Shown here one piece after another: positions 37,480-46,436 of a stretch of DNA of 64,000 nt. The position numbers and the translations under genes are program-made. This DNA comes from Umezawaea sp042738955. GTDB lineage: Bacteria; Actinomycetota; Actinomycetes; Mycobacteriales; Pseudonocardiaceae. The notes beneath the pieces were generated by a model. It ran no database searches and had not been told where the DNA came from. It saw nothing but the letters and a program-made list of their open reading frames with translations. The stretch is from NCBI RefSeq assembly GCF_042738955.1, contig NZ_JBHYHC010000009.1, positions 1-64,000 of the forward strand, written 5' to 3'. Each line of letters starts with the position of its first letter. Position 1 is the stretch's first letter.

Positions 37480-38370
37480 ATGGGTGCGAGACGGTGGTGG
37501 CTCGGGGCGGTGGTGTTCGGGGCCGTCGCGGCTATGACGGTGACGAGCGCGCTCGTCGGCGCGGAGCGGACGCGGGACGAGGCGGCGGTCGTCACCACGA
37601 CGACCTCCTCGAGCCCGCCGCCCACGACGACCACGACCGTCCCTCCCCCGCCTCCTCCCGAGACGACGGCGGAGGAACCGGTCGCGACCGCCGAAGCCGA
37701 GCAGTCGCCGCCCCTGGAGAAGCTGGCCGCGGGCATCGACGTCGGCGCGCTCGTGGTCGACCGGCAGACCGGCAAGCCGCTCTCGTCGTTCTACCCGGAC
37801 CAGCAGTTCGACAGCGCCTCGCTGGTGAAGGTCCTCATCGCCCTGGACGCGCTCTCCAGCGGCGCGGGCGACCCGGCCTCGGTGGCGCGGATGCTCGCGA
37901 CCAGCGACGACGACGAGGCCAGCCGGTTGTGGGCCGCCCGAGGCGGTGGGCGGATCGTGGTCGCGTGGGCGAAGAGGATCGGCCTGTCCGGCACCGAGCC
38001 GCCCGCCGACGACAACCGGTGGGGCGACACGCTGACCACCGCCTCCGACGTGGCGCGCGTCTACCAGTACCTCTTCGAGGACCCCGACGGCCAACTGGTC
38101 GTCAAGGCGCTGGACGGGATGACCGACTTCGGCGCGGACGGCTTCGACCAGCGCTTCGGCCTCCCCGTGGCGGCGGGCGACCGGCCGTGGGCGGTCAAGC
38201 AGGGCTGGTCGTGCTGCCGCGGCCACCGGACGCTGCACACCTCGGGCCTGCTCGGCGACGACCAGCGCTACGTCGTGGTCGTCCTGACCGCCCAACCCGC
38301 GTCCACCAGCGAGAAGGCCGCGAAGGCGCGGATCACCCAGATCACCGCCGAACTGGTCAAGGGGCTTTGA
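37480..38370 (+). CDS. Class A beta-lactamase-like serine hydrolase, membrane-anchored
   Basis: A 296-aa exported protein. The ATG at 37480 (MGARRWWLGAVVFGAVAAM) gives a signal-anchor helix, followed by a Thr/Ser/Pro/Glu linker of about 60 residues. The C-terminal domain resembles class A beta-lactamases/PBP-like hydrolases: SxxK is SLVK (FDSASLVKVLIALDAL), and the KTG-like triad is KQG (VKQGWSCCRG) with an unusual Cys pair. A clear SDN motif is missing, so antibiotic hydrolysis is doubtful; a cell-wall or regulatory role is possible. It diverges from metG. Its 3' end overlaps convergent rsmI by 14 nt. Confidence 0.75.
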   Translation: MGARRWWLGAVVFGAVAAMTVTSALVGAERTRDEAAVVTTTTSSSPPPTTTTTVPPPPPPETTAEEPVATAEAEQSPPLEKLAAGIDVGALVVDRQTGKPLSSFYPDQQFDSASLVKVLIALDALSSGAGDPASVARMLATSDDDEASRLWAARGGGRIVVAWAKRIGLSGTEPPADDNRWGDTLTTASDVARVYQYLFEDPDGQLVVKALDGMTDFGADGFDQRFGLPVAAGDRPWAVKQGWSCCRGHRTLHTSGLLGDDQRYVVVVLTAQPASTSEKAAKARITQITAELVKGL

Positions 38371-39214
38371 CGGCCGCGTCGTACAGCGCCTTCTTGCTCA
38401 CGCCCGCCGCCTCGGCCACCTCGGCCGCGGCGGCCTTCATCCGCTCGCCGTCGGCGACCCGCTGCCGCACCTCCACGACGAGCGACGCCAGGTCCGTCGG
38501 CGCCTCCGAGGGCTCCGCGCCGGACAGCACGACGGTGATCTCGCCGCGCACGCCGTCGACCGCCCACTCGGCAAGCTCCCCGAGCCCGCCGCGCTTGACC
38601 TCCTCGTAGGTCTTGGTCAGCTCGCGGCACACCGCGGCCGCCCGGTCCGCGCCCAGCACGAACGCGGCGTCGGCGAGCGTGTCGGCGATCCGGTGCGGCG
38701 ACTCGAAGAACACGACCGTCCGCGACTCGGTCTTGAGCGCCGCGAACCACTTCCGCCGCTCGCCCTGCTTGCGCGGCGGGAACCCGTCGAACGCGAACCG
38801 GTCGCACGGCAATCCCGACACGGCGAGCGCCGTCGTGACCGCGGACGGCCCCGGCAGGCACGTCACGGGCAGGCCCTCGGCCACGCACGCGGCCACCAGC
38901 CGGTAGCCCGGATCGGACACGCTCGGCATGCCCGCGTCGGTCACCAGCAGCACCGTCGAGCCCGCGTGCATCGCCTCCACCAGGCCGGGAAGCCTGCTGA
39001 CCTCCACCTGGTCGTAGAAGCTCACGACCCGGCCGGTGGGCTTCACGTCCAGCGCGGACGCCAGCCAGTGCAGCCTCCGGGTGTCCTCGGCGGCCACGAC
39101 GTCGGCGGTCTCCAACGCCTCCACGAGCCGGGGGGACGCGTCGCGGACATCGCCCAACGGCGTGGCTGCCAGAACCAAACGGCCTGATCCAGATACGGGA
39201 CTCACAGCCTTCAC
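38357..39214 (-). CDS. rsmI: 16S rRNA (cytidine1402-2'-O)-methyltransferase
   Basis: A 285-aa tetrapyrrole-methylase-fold enzyme (YraL/RsmI) that methylates C1402 in the ribosomal P site. Motifs: LVLAATPLGDVRDASPR, the AAEDTRRLHWLA segment, TDAGMPSVSDPGYRLV and CLPGPSAVTTALAVSGLP, and FFESPHRIADTL. The GTG at 39214 is used; a second GTG at 39205 is possible. It is divergent from pmt with only 15 nt between the two start codons, which is short for two conventional promoters. The same divergent rsmI-PMT pair occurs in mycobacteria (Rv1003/Rv1002c, as I recall). Confidence 0.95.
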   Translation of the reverse strand: MKAVSPVSGSGRLVLAATPLGDVRDASPRLVEALETADVVAAEDTRRLHWLASALDVKPTGRVVSFYDQVEVSRLPGLVEAMHAGSTVLLVTDAGMPSVSDPGYRLVAACVAEGLPVTCLPGPSAVTTALAVSGLPCDRFAFDGFPPRKQGERRKWFAALKTESRTVVFFESPHRIADTLADAAFVLGADRAAAVCRELTKTYEEVKRGGLGELAEWAVDGVRGEITVVLSGAEPSEAPTDLASLVVEVRQRVADGERMKAAAAEVAEAAGVSKKALYDAAVKAP

Positions 39215-39216
39215 CC

Positions 39217-39222
39217 TACGAT
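39217..39222 (+). promoter_or_regulatory. Leaderless -10 element for pmt
   Basis: TACGAT ends 7 nt before the GTG at 39230. With 15 nt between pmt and rsmI starts, the -35 region of pmt must lie inside rsmI. Confidence 0.5.
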
Positions 39223-39229
39223 CGCACCC

Positions 39230-40801
39230 GTGAGCCTCCTCGTGCCGCAGTCACCAGACGACGTGGTCGACGTCGGCGAAGTCCCGCCCCCGTCGCGCCC
39301 GGAAGGCGCCGACCGCGAGGAACGGGTCGCGGCCCTGACCCCGCGGGTGCCGTCGAACCGGCTGCGCGGCTGGCTGATGACGCTGACACTGGCGTTCGTC
39401 GGCGGGCTGGTGCGGTTCTGGAACCTCGGGTTCCCGACCGACAAGGGCACGCCGATCTTCGACGAGAAGCACTACGTGCCGCAGGCGGCGCAGGTGGTGC
39501 GCAACGGCGGTTACGAGGACAACCCCGGCTACGAGCTGGTGGTGCACCCGCCGCTGGGCAAGCAGCTCATCGGGCTCGGCGAGTGGATGTTCGGCTACGA
39601 CGGCCTGGGCTGGCGGTTCGCCTCGGCGGTCGCGGGCACGGTGAGCATCCTGCTGATCGTCCGGATCGCGCGGCGCATCACGGGGTCCGACCTGCTCGGC
39701 GCGATCGCGGGCATCCTGCTGATCTGCGACGGCGTCTCGCACGTCCAGTCGCGGATGGGGATGCTGGACATCTTCCTGGCCGTGTTCGTGGTGGCGGCGT
39801 TCGGCTGCCTGGTCGTGGACCGCGACCAGATGCGGGCCCGGCTGGCCGTGGCCGTGAAGGAAGGCTGGATCGACAAGTCGCCGTACGGGCCGTGGCTCGG
39901 GTTCCGCTGGTGGCGCTTCGGCGCGGGTGTGTGCGTCGGCCTCGCGTGCGGCGTGAAGTGGTCCGGGCTCTGGTACGTGGCGGCGTTCGGCGTCCTGTCC
40001 GTGCTGTGGAGCGCGCTGGCGCGGCGCACGGCGGGCGTGCGCAACCCGTGGCTCGGCTCGTTCGCGAAGGACCTGCTGCCGTCGCTGGCGGCGCTGCTGG
40101 TCATCCCGATCCTGGTCTACCTGGGCACCTGGTGGGCGTGGTTCGCCAGCGAGACCGGCATCGACCGGCACGTGGCGGGCGTGAAGATCGGCAAGGACTC
40201 GTTCGTGCCGGAAGCCCTGCGGGCGCTCTGGTACTACAGCGGCAACGTGCTGGACTTCCACAGCAAGCTGGTGACGTCGGCGACGAACCGGCACCCGTGG
40301 GAGTCCAAGCCGTGGACGTGGCCGATGGGCCTGCGGCCGATGCTCTACTACTACGAGGGCGCGGTGCAGGGCTGCGGGCAGGCCAGCTGCGTCGGCGCGA
40401 TCATGCTGATCGGCACGCCCGCGATGTGGTGGCTGGCGTTCCCGGCCATCGCGTGGGGCCTGTGGCGCTCGATCGCGCGGCTCGACTGGCGGTACGCGGG
40501 CGTCCTCGTGGCGTACATGGCCGGGCTGCTGCCGTGGTTCCTGAACCTGGACCGGCAGATGTACTTCTTCTACGTCACGCCGATGGCCCCGTTCCTGGTC
40601 CTGCTGATCACGCTGGCGCTCGGGCACGTGCTCGGGCCGGTGGTGGCGGGCAAGGAGCGGCGCGGCACGGGGCTGCTGGCCGTGGCGCTGTACGTGGGCC
40701 TGGTGGTGGCGAACTTCGTGTGGCTGTGGCCGATCCTGAACGGGAACCCGATCACGCCGGAGATGTGGGAGATGCAGCGCTGGCTGCCCTCGTGGAGCTA
40801 G
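39230..40801 (+). CDS. pmt: Polyprenyl-phosphate-mannose:protein mannosyltransferase (PMT, GT39)
   Basis: A 523-aa GT-C fold integral membrane enzyme that transfers mannose from polyprenyl-P-mannose to Ser/Thr of secreted proteins during Sec export. The catalytic acidic motif lies in the first extracellular loop (GTPIFDEKHYVPQA). About ten TM helices follow (SILLIVRIARRITG..., AVFVVAAFGCLVV, LVIPILVYLGTWWAWF). The C-terminal region (YYYEGAVQGCGQASCVGAI...) is typical of actinobacterial PMT. The GTG at 39230 is probably read from a leaderless mRNA. Ends at a hairpin shared with a convergent gene. Confidence 0.95.
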   Translation: MSLLVPQSPDDVVDVGEVPPPSRPEGADREERVAALTPRVPSNRLRGWLMTLTLAFVGGLVRFWNLGFPTDKGTPIFDEKHYVPQAAQVVRNGGYEDNPGYELVVHPPLGKQLIGLGEWMFGYDGLGWRFASAVAGTVSILLIVRIARRITGSDLLGAIAGILLICDGVSHVQSRMGMLDIFLAVFVVAAFGCLVVDRDQMRARLAVAVKEGWIDKSPYGPWLGFRWWRFGAGVCVGLACGVKWSGLWYVAAFGVLSVLWSALARRTAGVRNPWLGSFAKDLLPSLAALLVIPILVYLGTWWAWFASETGIDRHVAGVKIGKDSFVPEALRALWYYSGNVLDFHSKLVTSATNRHPWESKPWTWPMGLRPMLYYYEGAVQGCGQASCVGAIMLIGTPAMWWLAFPAIAWGLWRSIARLDWRYAGVLVAYMAGLLPWFLNLDRQMYFFYVTPMAPFLVLLITLALGHVLGPVVAGKERRGTGLLAVALYVGLVVANFVWLWPILNGNPITPEMWEMQRWLPSWS

Positions 40802-40833
40802 GTTTCCCAGCTCTACCCGATCGGGTGACGGGC

Positions 40834-40859
40834 CGACCCCCGGTTTTTGTCGGGGGTCG
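40834..40859. terminator. Hairpin between pmt and the convergent gene
   Basis: A perfect 9-bp stem CGACCCCCG / CGGGGGTCG with an 8-nt T-rich loop, between the stops at 40801 (plus) and 40886 (minus). Confidence 0.7.
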
Positions 40860-40885
40860 CCTGTCTACTCGATCCCGTGCGACTC

Positions 40886-42274
40886 CTACAGCAAACTGCC
40901 GCTCAACCGCGTGGTCTCCGGTCCGTCCTGCGAGGACGGGGCGGTCGAGACGAGCGCGACGGGCACGTCCTCCGGTGGCGCGAAGTCCTCTTCGGGGCGG
41001 ATGCGCGGTGGCGTGGCCGCCCAGGGCTTCAGCGTCTGCACGACCTCCTCGTAGAACCCCGTCACGGACCCCAGCACGGAGTCGATGAAGGAGTTCCGCC
41101 CGGTGCCGCGCTTCGCGCCCATGGGCGCGGACTGCTCGATCCGGAAGCCCCGGATCTCCTTCTGCGGGTCGACGAGCAGCACACCGGGGTTGTCGCGCAC
41201 GAACGCGAGCAGCTCGGAGGCGCCCGCCCCGCGCCCGTGCAGCGCGAAGGCCTCCAGCCGCAGCGAGCCGGGGGCGTCCTTGAGCTGCCGGATCAGCCAG
41301 TTGATCCGGGTGGTGGGGCGGCCCTCCTTAGGGGCGTCGAGGTCGACGTGGCACAGGACGCGGCCCGCCCGCAGATCGGCGACGACGTGCAGCGTGCCGA
41401 CGGTGCCGGGGATCTGGACGCCGCCCGTCAGCTTCCCCTCGGCGACCAGCTGAGCCACCTGCTTCGTGACGCGGCCCTGCGGGTCCGCCAGTTCCTTGCG
41501 CGACAACGCGGGCGTGACCTCGGTGCCCAACCGCCGCCCCAGTTGCAGGCAGGCGAACCGGAGCAGCGCGTCGAACCGCAGGGCGACCTCCGACGCCGCC
41601 TTGTCGGCGGGCCGCACCGTGCCCGCGGCGACGGCCTCGCGCAGCGGGACCCAGGAGGCCCCCATGTCGTCGAACTCCATGGCGCCCGACCGCGGGTGCT
41701 CCAGGTAGCGGATCAGCTCGCCCAGGATCCACGCCTGGTCGGGGTCGGCCACTCCCCGGTGCTCCTTCTGCATCACGGCCTCGCCGAGCACCTCGGTCCA
41801 CGACCAGTGGTGCAGGGCGACCTTGCGGAGCTTGCGCCGGTCGACGACGGTCGGGTGCTGCCCCGGCATGGCCGGGATCTCGTTGGAGATGGTGATCAAC
41901 GCGTCGAAGCCGAACTCCTTGGCCACGTCCAGGTAGTTCTCGAGCTGCTCGGCCCGCAGCTCGTTGGTGCCGGTCTTCACCTCGACCAGCGCGGTCCACG
42001 TCCGCTGCCCGCGCACCACCCGGATCAGCCCGTCCGGGATGACCTTCCGCCCGTCCACCTCGAACGGCACCTCGATGAACGTCCGCACAGCAGCCGCGGG
42101 CGCGCCAAGCGGCTGCGTCAACGCCCGCCCGAACTCCCGCACGGCCGACATCACCGCGAGAAGCGCCGAGGTGGCCCGCCGCTCCTGCTCATCGGCCCCG
42201 TTGATGCCCGAGGTGGGAATCAACCGAGCAGCATGCCAACTCTCCTCGGCAACCCTCTCCCCACCCGACACCAC
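40886..42274 (-). CDS. Uncharacterised protein with PD-(D/E)XK nuclease-like motif
   Basis: A 462-aa soluble protein I cannot assign to a named family. Residues ~75-105 contain an IPDGLIRVVRG strand followed by TALVEVKTG, which together fit the catalytic core PD-(x)n-ExK of the PD-(D/E)XK nuclease superfamily. A preceding conserved helix and the following LENYLDVAKEFGFDALITISNE agree with that fold. The C-terminal ~200 residues (RINWLIRQLKDAPGSLRLEAF; SFIDSVLGSVTGFYEEVVQTL) are of unknown type. It has no methyltransferase or other restriction partner nearby. Start is at one of two adjacent GTG codons (42274 or 42271). The C-rich minisatellite lies directly upstream. Confidence 0.72.
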   Translation of the reverse strand: MVSGGERVAEESWHAARLIPTSGINGADEQERRATSALLAVMSAVREFGRALTQPLGAPAAAVRTFIEVPFEVDGRKVIPDGLIRVVRGQRTWTALVEVKTGTNELRAEQLENYLDVAKEFGFDALITISNEIPAMPGQHPTVVDRRKLRKVALHHWSWTEVLGEAVMQKEHRGVADPDQAWILGELIRYLEHPRSGAMEFDDMGASWVPLREAVAAGTVRPADKAASEVALRFDALLRFACLQLGRRLGTEVTPALSRKELADPQGRVTKQVAQLVAEGKLTGGVQIPGTVGTLHVVADLRAGRVLCHVDLDAPKEGRPTTRINWLIRQLKDAPGSLRLEAFALHGRGAGASELLAFVRDNPGVLLVDPQKEIRGFRIEQSAPMGAKRGTGRNSFIDSVLGSVTGFYEEVVQTLKPWAATPPRIRPEEDFAPPEDVPVALVSTAPSSQDGPETTRLSGSLL

Positions 42275-43772
42275 TCACCCCGTTCACCGCACGGTTCCCC
42301 GATCACCGCTTTGGTCGGCAAGGATCAAACGTTCGTTACGCCCACCTCACCCCCACCCCTCCCACTCGGCGTTCGCCCACCTCACGGCCACCCACCTCGA
42401 CTCACCCCGCGCTGCCACGCCCACCTCCGGCTCCCGCCAGCGCACATCGCAGGTAGTCACCTTCCGGAACCGCGCGGACCACCAGCCGCTTCACGTCCAC
42501 AGCCAGCCAGCCATCCACAGGCCCCACCGCAGGTCCTCCAGCCAACCGCCCGCTCCACCGCGGCCAACCAACCTTCAGCCGTCGCCCAGCAACCGATCGC
42601 TGCGTCAGGAGCCGCCAACCGCCCTCTCCACGTCACCAACCACCAACTGGCCGCCCCCGGCCGCCGACCCGCCGACGATCCCCATCCAGCAGCAGCCGCA
42701 TCAGGGGCCGCAGGCCGCCCTTCTCCTACTGCCACCAGCCACCCAGCCAGTCGCCCCGGCTGGCCAGACCCGCCCGCCCAGCGACGATCCCCACCCGGCC
42801 TCAGCCGCGCCAGGGGCCAGCAACCGCCTTCCTCTACTGCCACCAGCCACCCCGGCCGCAGGCCCGCCCGCCCAGCGGCCCCCACCCACCCACAGCCCCG
42901 TCAGAAGCCAGCAACCGCCCTTCCCTGTCGCCCCAGCCAGGCACCGCTCCAGGCGGGCACCACCTGCGCAGCGATGACCCCCACCCAGCCACAGCGCCGT
43001 CAGGAGCTAGCGACTGCCCTTTCCCACTGCCACAGCCACCGCCTCGGTCGCGGACCCACCCGCCCAGCGACGCCCCCACCCACAGCCTCATCAGAAGCCA
43101 GCGACCGCCCTTCCCCCATTGCCACCAGCCATCCAGCCGCCGCCCCAAGGCGCGGACCCGCCTGCCGAGCGATGATCCCCACCAGCAGCAGTCGCGTCAG
43201 GAGCCGCCAACCGCCCCTTCCCCCATTGCCATCAGCCACCGCCCGGTCGCGGACCCACCTGCCCGCCACCCAGCCACAGCCCCGTCAGGAGCTGCCAACC
43301 GCCCCTCCCCGTTGCCATCAGCCACCGCCCCGGTCGCGGACTTACCTCACCCAGCGACGGTCCCCACCCAGCCGCAGCCGCATCAGGAGCCGCCAACCGC
43401 CATTTCCCCTACTACCACCAGCTACCCAGCCAGCCGCCGTGCCCCAGCAGCCCTGCTGTCGACCGGTTGCCGTCCACCGCAGAGCGATTGGCCACCAGCC
43501 ATTCGCTTCGCCGCGGGCACCGGCAATCGCCACCCAGCGGTCCGCCGCTCCGCCATGGCGGCCGTCCGGTCGCGGGTCGCTAAGCCGATAGCGGTTCTCC
43601 GCTGCTCGGCGACAGCCGACAGCCCTCTGTGGCGGCATCCGACTGCCGCCGCGAGCCAGGAATCCCGGCCATGCCGTCCGCGGCTTCAGCCCTCACCGAT
43701 TGGAGGTAACCCAGCCCTGCCCCTGTCTCGCCCATCCCTGCCTCGTCGAACAGGGATGGGGTCAGGCGATCC
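42275..43772. other. Long gene-free C-rich region
   Basis: About 1.5 kb between the PD-(D/E)XK-like gene and the kinase gene without a convincing gene. The plus strand is strongly C-rich. Open frames on either strand encode only low-complexity Pro/Ser/Gln or Gly/Trp strings. The centre is a degenerate tandem repeat, annotated separately. The kinase gene ends at 43773 (its terminator, if any, is not obvious). Confidence 0.7.
42590..43470. repeat. Degenerate C-rich minisatellite, nine units of about 97 bp
   Basis: The anchor TCAGGAGCC-like (variants TCAGGGGCC, TCAGAAGCC, CCAGGGGCC) followed by GCCAACCGCCC-like sequence recurs at 42605, 42701, 42810, 42901, 43000, 43091, 43197, 43285 and 43383, i.e. 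spacings of 88-109 bp. Other shared words are CCACCAGCCA and GGTCGCGGACCCACC. Units are diverged. The complementary strand is G-rich. Confidence 0.8.
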
Positions 43773-45845
43773 TCAGCGAACCGGCCGAGTGGGCGGGTCG
43801 GGCTTGGAGATCATCCTGGTGACCGGGCCTTCCTTGCTGACCCCGGCGTTGGACAGCCAGCCGCTCAGCTCGCCCCGGATCGCGGCCAGGGACGGCCTGC
43901 GCTTCGGGTCCGCGTCGAGTGCCGACACCAGTAGGCGGTGGTGGACGCTGCGGACCGGCAGCTTCACGTTCGGCTCGCCCTGGGCGGCCGCCATGAGGGA
44001 GGAGATCGGGTTGTCCCTGGTTCCGCGCGGCGGGTGGCCGGTGAGGGCGTAGCTGACCGTCGCGGCGAGCTGCCAGGCGTCGGAGGCGGGGCTGGCGGCG
44101 TCGCCGCGCGCGGTTTCCGGGGCCAGGAAGTCGGGGGTGCCGACCATCATCCCGGCCGCGGTGAGGGTGCTGTCGCCCTTGGAGCGGGCGATGCCGAAGT
44201 CGATGAGGTGGGCGGTTCCCTCGGTGTCGACGATGACGTTGGACGGCTTCACGTCGCGGTGCAGGACGCCTCGGTCGTGGGCGGCGGCCAAGGCGTCGGC
44301 CATGTTGACCCACAGGCGGGCGGCGAGGGTGTCGGCGAGCAGGCCGCTCTTGAGCACCACGTCGGACAGCGGGTCGCCGTCGATGTACTCCATGACGATG
44401 GCGAGGCCGTCCGGGTCCTGCACGATGTCGAACACGCGCACGCAGTTCGGGTGGCGGACCGCCGCCAGCGCGCGGGCCTCGCGCAGCATGCGCTGCTCGG
44501 TGTCCGAGTCCGGGGCGTGGGCCAGCTTGACCGCCACAGTGCGGTCGAGCTGGGTGTCGACGGCCAGCCACACGGTGCCGAAGCCGCCGCGGCCGAGCTG
44601 GCGCACGCGGCGGAAGCGGCCGCTGGCCGGGTTCCACACCTTGTCCTCGCCGGTGGCCATGGGGGCGGAGGCAGCAGCGGCTGCCGCCGCGCCGGGCCCG
44701 AACGGCAGTGGGCCGGGGGTGTCGGCGAGCTTCGACAACGGCTGGGGCTGGGACTGCGGGTGCTCCACGCGCGTGGGCGGCTCGACGCGGTTCGGGGGTG
44801 GACCCTGGGGCGTGTCGACGCGCGTCGGCGGCGGGCCCTGGGGCGTCTCGACCCTGGTCGGGCGCGGGGGCTGCTGGGCGGGCGGCTGCTCGACGCGCGT
44901 GGGCGCGGGGTCCTTGCGCGGCACCTCGGCCACCCGCGTGGGCGGGTACTGGCGGGGCGGCGGCTTCTGCGCGGGCGGCTGCTGCACGGGCTGCGAGAGC
45001 GGCGCGGGCGACTGGTGCGGCTGGTACGGCGGTGGTGAGCCCGCCGGGCGGTACGGCGGGATCTGGGCGGGCTGGTACGGCGGCGGCTTCTGCGGCCCGT
45101 TCTGCCCGCCCTGGTGGGGCGGCGGAGGCACGCGGTTGGCCGCGGCCTGCGGTGTCTCGTTGCCGCGATCACGTCCGGGGCGGTTCAGCATGGCCGTAGT
45201 CAACCCGAAGATGCGCACGACGAATGAGCCAATCAGCGCAATCGGGAAGAATCCGAGGAGGAGGTGGCCGACCAGCGTCACGGGCAGCAACGACGTGGCG
45301 ACCAACAGCACCAGGAACGGGGGCCAGAAGACCCGGCGCGGCCAGTTCGGGCCGAGGCGGAACGCGGACCCGGCCTGCATCATCACGAACAGCAGGCACA
45401 GCAGCGCGAGCACCGCCGTGATGCCCCCCGCGACCAGGAACACGACCTGCGTGCCGCCGGGGTCGCTGACGATCCGGCCGATCGACCGCGCGCCGACCAG
45501 GTAGTCGAACTGGGTGAACGCCCCGCAGGGCGTCTCGTCCAACGACTCCGTGCCCGCGAGCGTCCGGCGGCGCAGCGCCTCGTCCGCTCCGGAGAACAGC
45601 AGCCACGGCAGCACCAGCGTGCTGCTGACCCCGAGCGCCGCGAAGATCGCGCCCGCGACCGGCCCGTAGGAATTCCCCACGACCCGGCGAACGGTGATGG
45701 CGAGCAGCGCGGCGATCGTCGGCAACAGCCCCGCGGCAGCGCCCAACGCCGTCACGGTCCACGCCCAGTCGCCAGGGCAGAGCGGCAGTGCCCAGCCGTG
45801 CAGCCATGCGAGCAAGGACTCGGCCAGCCCCACGACTTCCACCAC
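43773..45845 (-). CDS. Membrane Ser/Thr protein kinase with N-terminal membrane domain
   Basis: About 690 aa in an order unlike typical Pkn kinases: an N-terminal block of about six hydrophobic helices (GLLPTIAALLAITVRRV, LVAGGITAVLALLCLLFVMM, PPFLVLLVATSLLPVTLVGHLLL), a ~170-residue Pro-rich linker with repeated PTRVE/TPQGPPP units, and the kinase domain at the C-terminus. Kinase motifs are complete: GRGGFGTVWLA, VAVK (Lys440), HRDVKPSNV (Asp531), DFG (LIDFGIARSK) and GTPDFLAPETA. The frame is open to 45911, but a TAGGGT -10 at 45863-45868 means the start must be at GTG 45845, 45842 or 45833. Substrates and signal are unknown. Confidence 0.88.
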   Translation of the reverse strand: MVEVVGLAESLLAWLHGWALPLCPGDWAWTVTALGAAAGLLPTIAALLAITVRRVVGNSYGPVAGAIFAALGVSSTLVLPWLLFSGADEALRRRTLAGTESLDETPCGAFTQFDYLVGARSIGRIVSDPGGTQVVFLVAGGITAVLALLCLLFVMMQAGSAFRLGPNWPRRVFWPPFLVLLVATSLLPVTLVGHLLLGFFPIALIGSFVVRIFGLTTAMLNRPGRDRGNETPQAAANRVPPPPHQGGQNGPQKPPPYQPAQIPPYRPAGSPPPYQPHQSPAPLSQPVQQPPAQKPPPRQYPPTRVAEVPRKDPAPTRVEQPPAQQPPRPTRVETPQGPPPTRVDTPQGPPPNRVEPPTRVEHPQSQPQPLSKLADTPGPLPFGPGAAAAAAASAPMATGEDKVWNPASGRFRRVRQLGRGGFGTVWLAVDTQLDRTVAVKLAHAPDSDTEQRMLREARALAAVRHPNCVRVFDIVQDPDGLAIVMEYIDGDPLSDVVLKSGLLADTLAARLWVNMADALAAAHDRGVLHRDVKPSNVIVDTEGTAHLIDFGIARSKGDSTLTAAGMMVGTPDFLAPETARGDAASPASDAWQLAATVSYALTGHPPRGTRDNPISSLMAAAQGEPNVKLPVRSVHHRLLVSALDADPKRRPSLAAIRGELSGWLSNAGVSKEGPVTRMISKPDPPTRPVR

Positions 45846-46262
45846 CCCTCTCGACAGCCCCCACCCTATGCGGGCGGGGGTGCGCCAGTGGCCGGTCGGT
45901 AGGAAATTCACCGGCGGGTCGTAACGGCAAATCCGGTACCGGACAGGTCCTCAATGGACGCCGCACCCCTGATCAGACCGGACACGACCACTCCGCACAC
46001 CGGTCCCACCCACCACGACCACCACGTTTACCGGCGCGACAATCCCCACACCCGTGCAACCTGCACGGACGTCCCACTCCCCCGCATTCCCGCCCGAGCC
46101 CCCGGAACCAACGGCTCTTTCCCCCGGAACCGCGATCTCCGCGGAAAGCGCGATTCCCCGAACCGCCGACACCGGAAATGACGAAGCCCACCCCGAACGC
46201 ACAACCACCCGCCGAGAAGCCGCGCGACCGCCACCAGCGATCGACTTCGGCACCGCTCAACG
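45846..46262. other. Intergenic region upstream of the kinase gene
   Basis: About 420 nt with no supported gene. It holds the candidate kinase promoter (TAGGGT at 45863-45868, minus strand). The rest is C-rich on the plus strand, without clear hairpins, up to the tRNA-Ala terminator. Confidence 0.5.
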
Positions 46263-46300
46263 TCAAAGGCCCGGACACAATGGAGTGTCCGGGCCTTTGA
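46263..46300 (-). terminator. Terminator of tRNA-Ala
   Basis: A perfect 16-bp stem (46263-46278 with 46285-46300; arms CAAAGGCCCGGACAC and complement) and 6-nt loop, immediately downstream of the tRNA on the minus strand. Confidence 0.88.
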
Positions 46301-46306
46301 CTTGCG

Positions 46307-46379
46307 TGGAGCTGCGGGGAATCGAACCCCGGACCTTCTCGATGCGAACGAGACGCGCTACCAACTGCGCTACAGCCCC
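46307..46379 (-). tRNA. tRNA-Ala (anticodon CGC)
   Basis: Cloverleaf: acceptor GGGGCTG / CAGCTCC with discriminator A, D-stem GCGC/GCGC, anticodon stem TCTCG / CGAGA around TTCGCAT (anticodon CGC, reads GCG), T-arm CGGGG TTCGATT CCCCG. CCA not encoded. It lies 57 nt downstream of the sepX-like gene on the same strand. Confidence 0.93.
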
Positions 46380-46436
46380 TCGTTGTCGTGCGAGAGAAGC
46401 ATATCAGTAGCGCGGGGGTGGTTTTGCCACCCCCTC

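Noticed and set aside
42457..43269. Gly/Trp-rich minus-strand frames over the minisatellite
   Set aside because: They mirror the repeat composition, change frame between units and have no ribosome site.
40847..43591. Plus-strand frame running through the PD-(D/E)XK gene and the minisatellite
   Set aside because: The first half is antisense to a real gene and the second half is low-complexity Pro/Ser/Gln from the C-rich repeats. No start or domain supports it.
46307..46379. tRNA-Ala as an integration (att) site
   Set aside because: No integrase gene, no repeated tRNA 3' end and no foreign-looking genes next to it.
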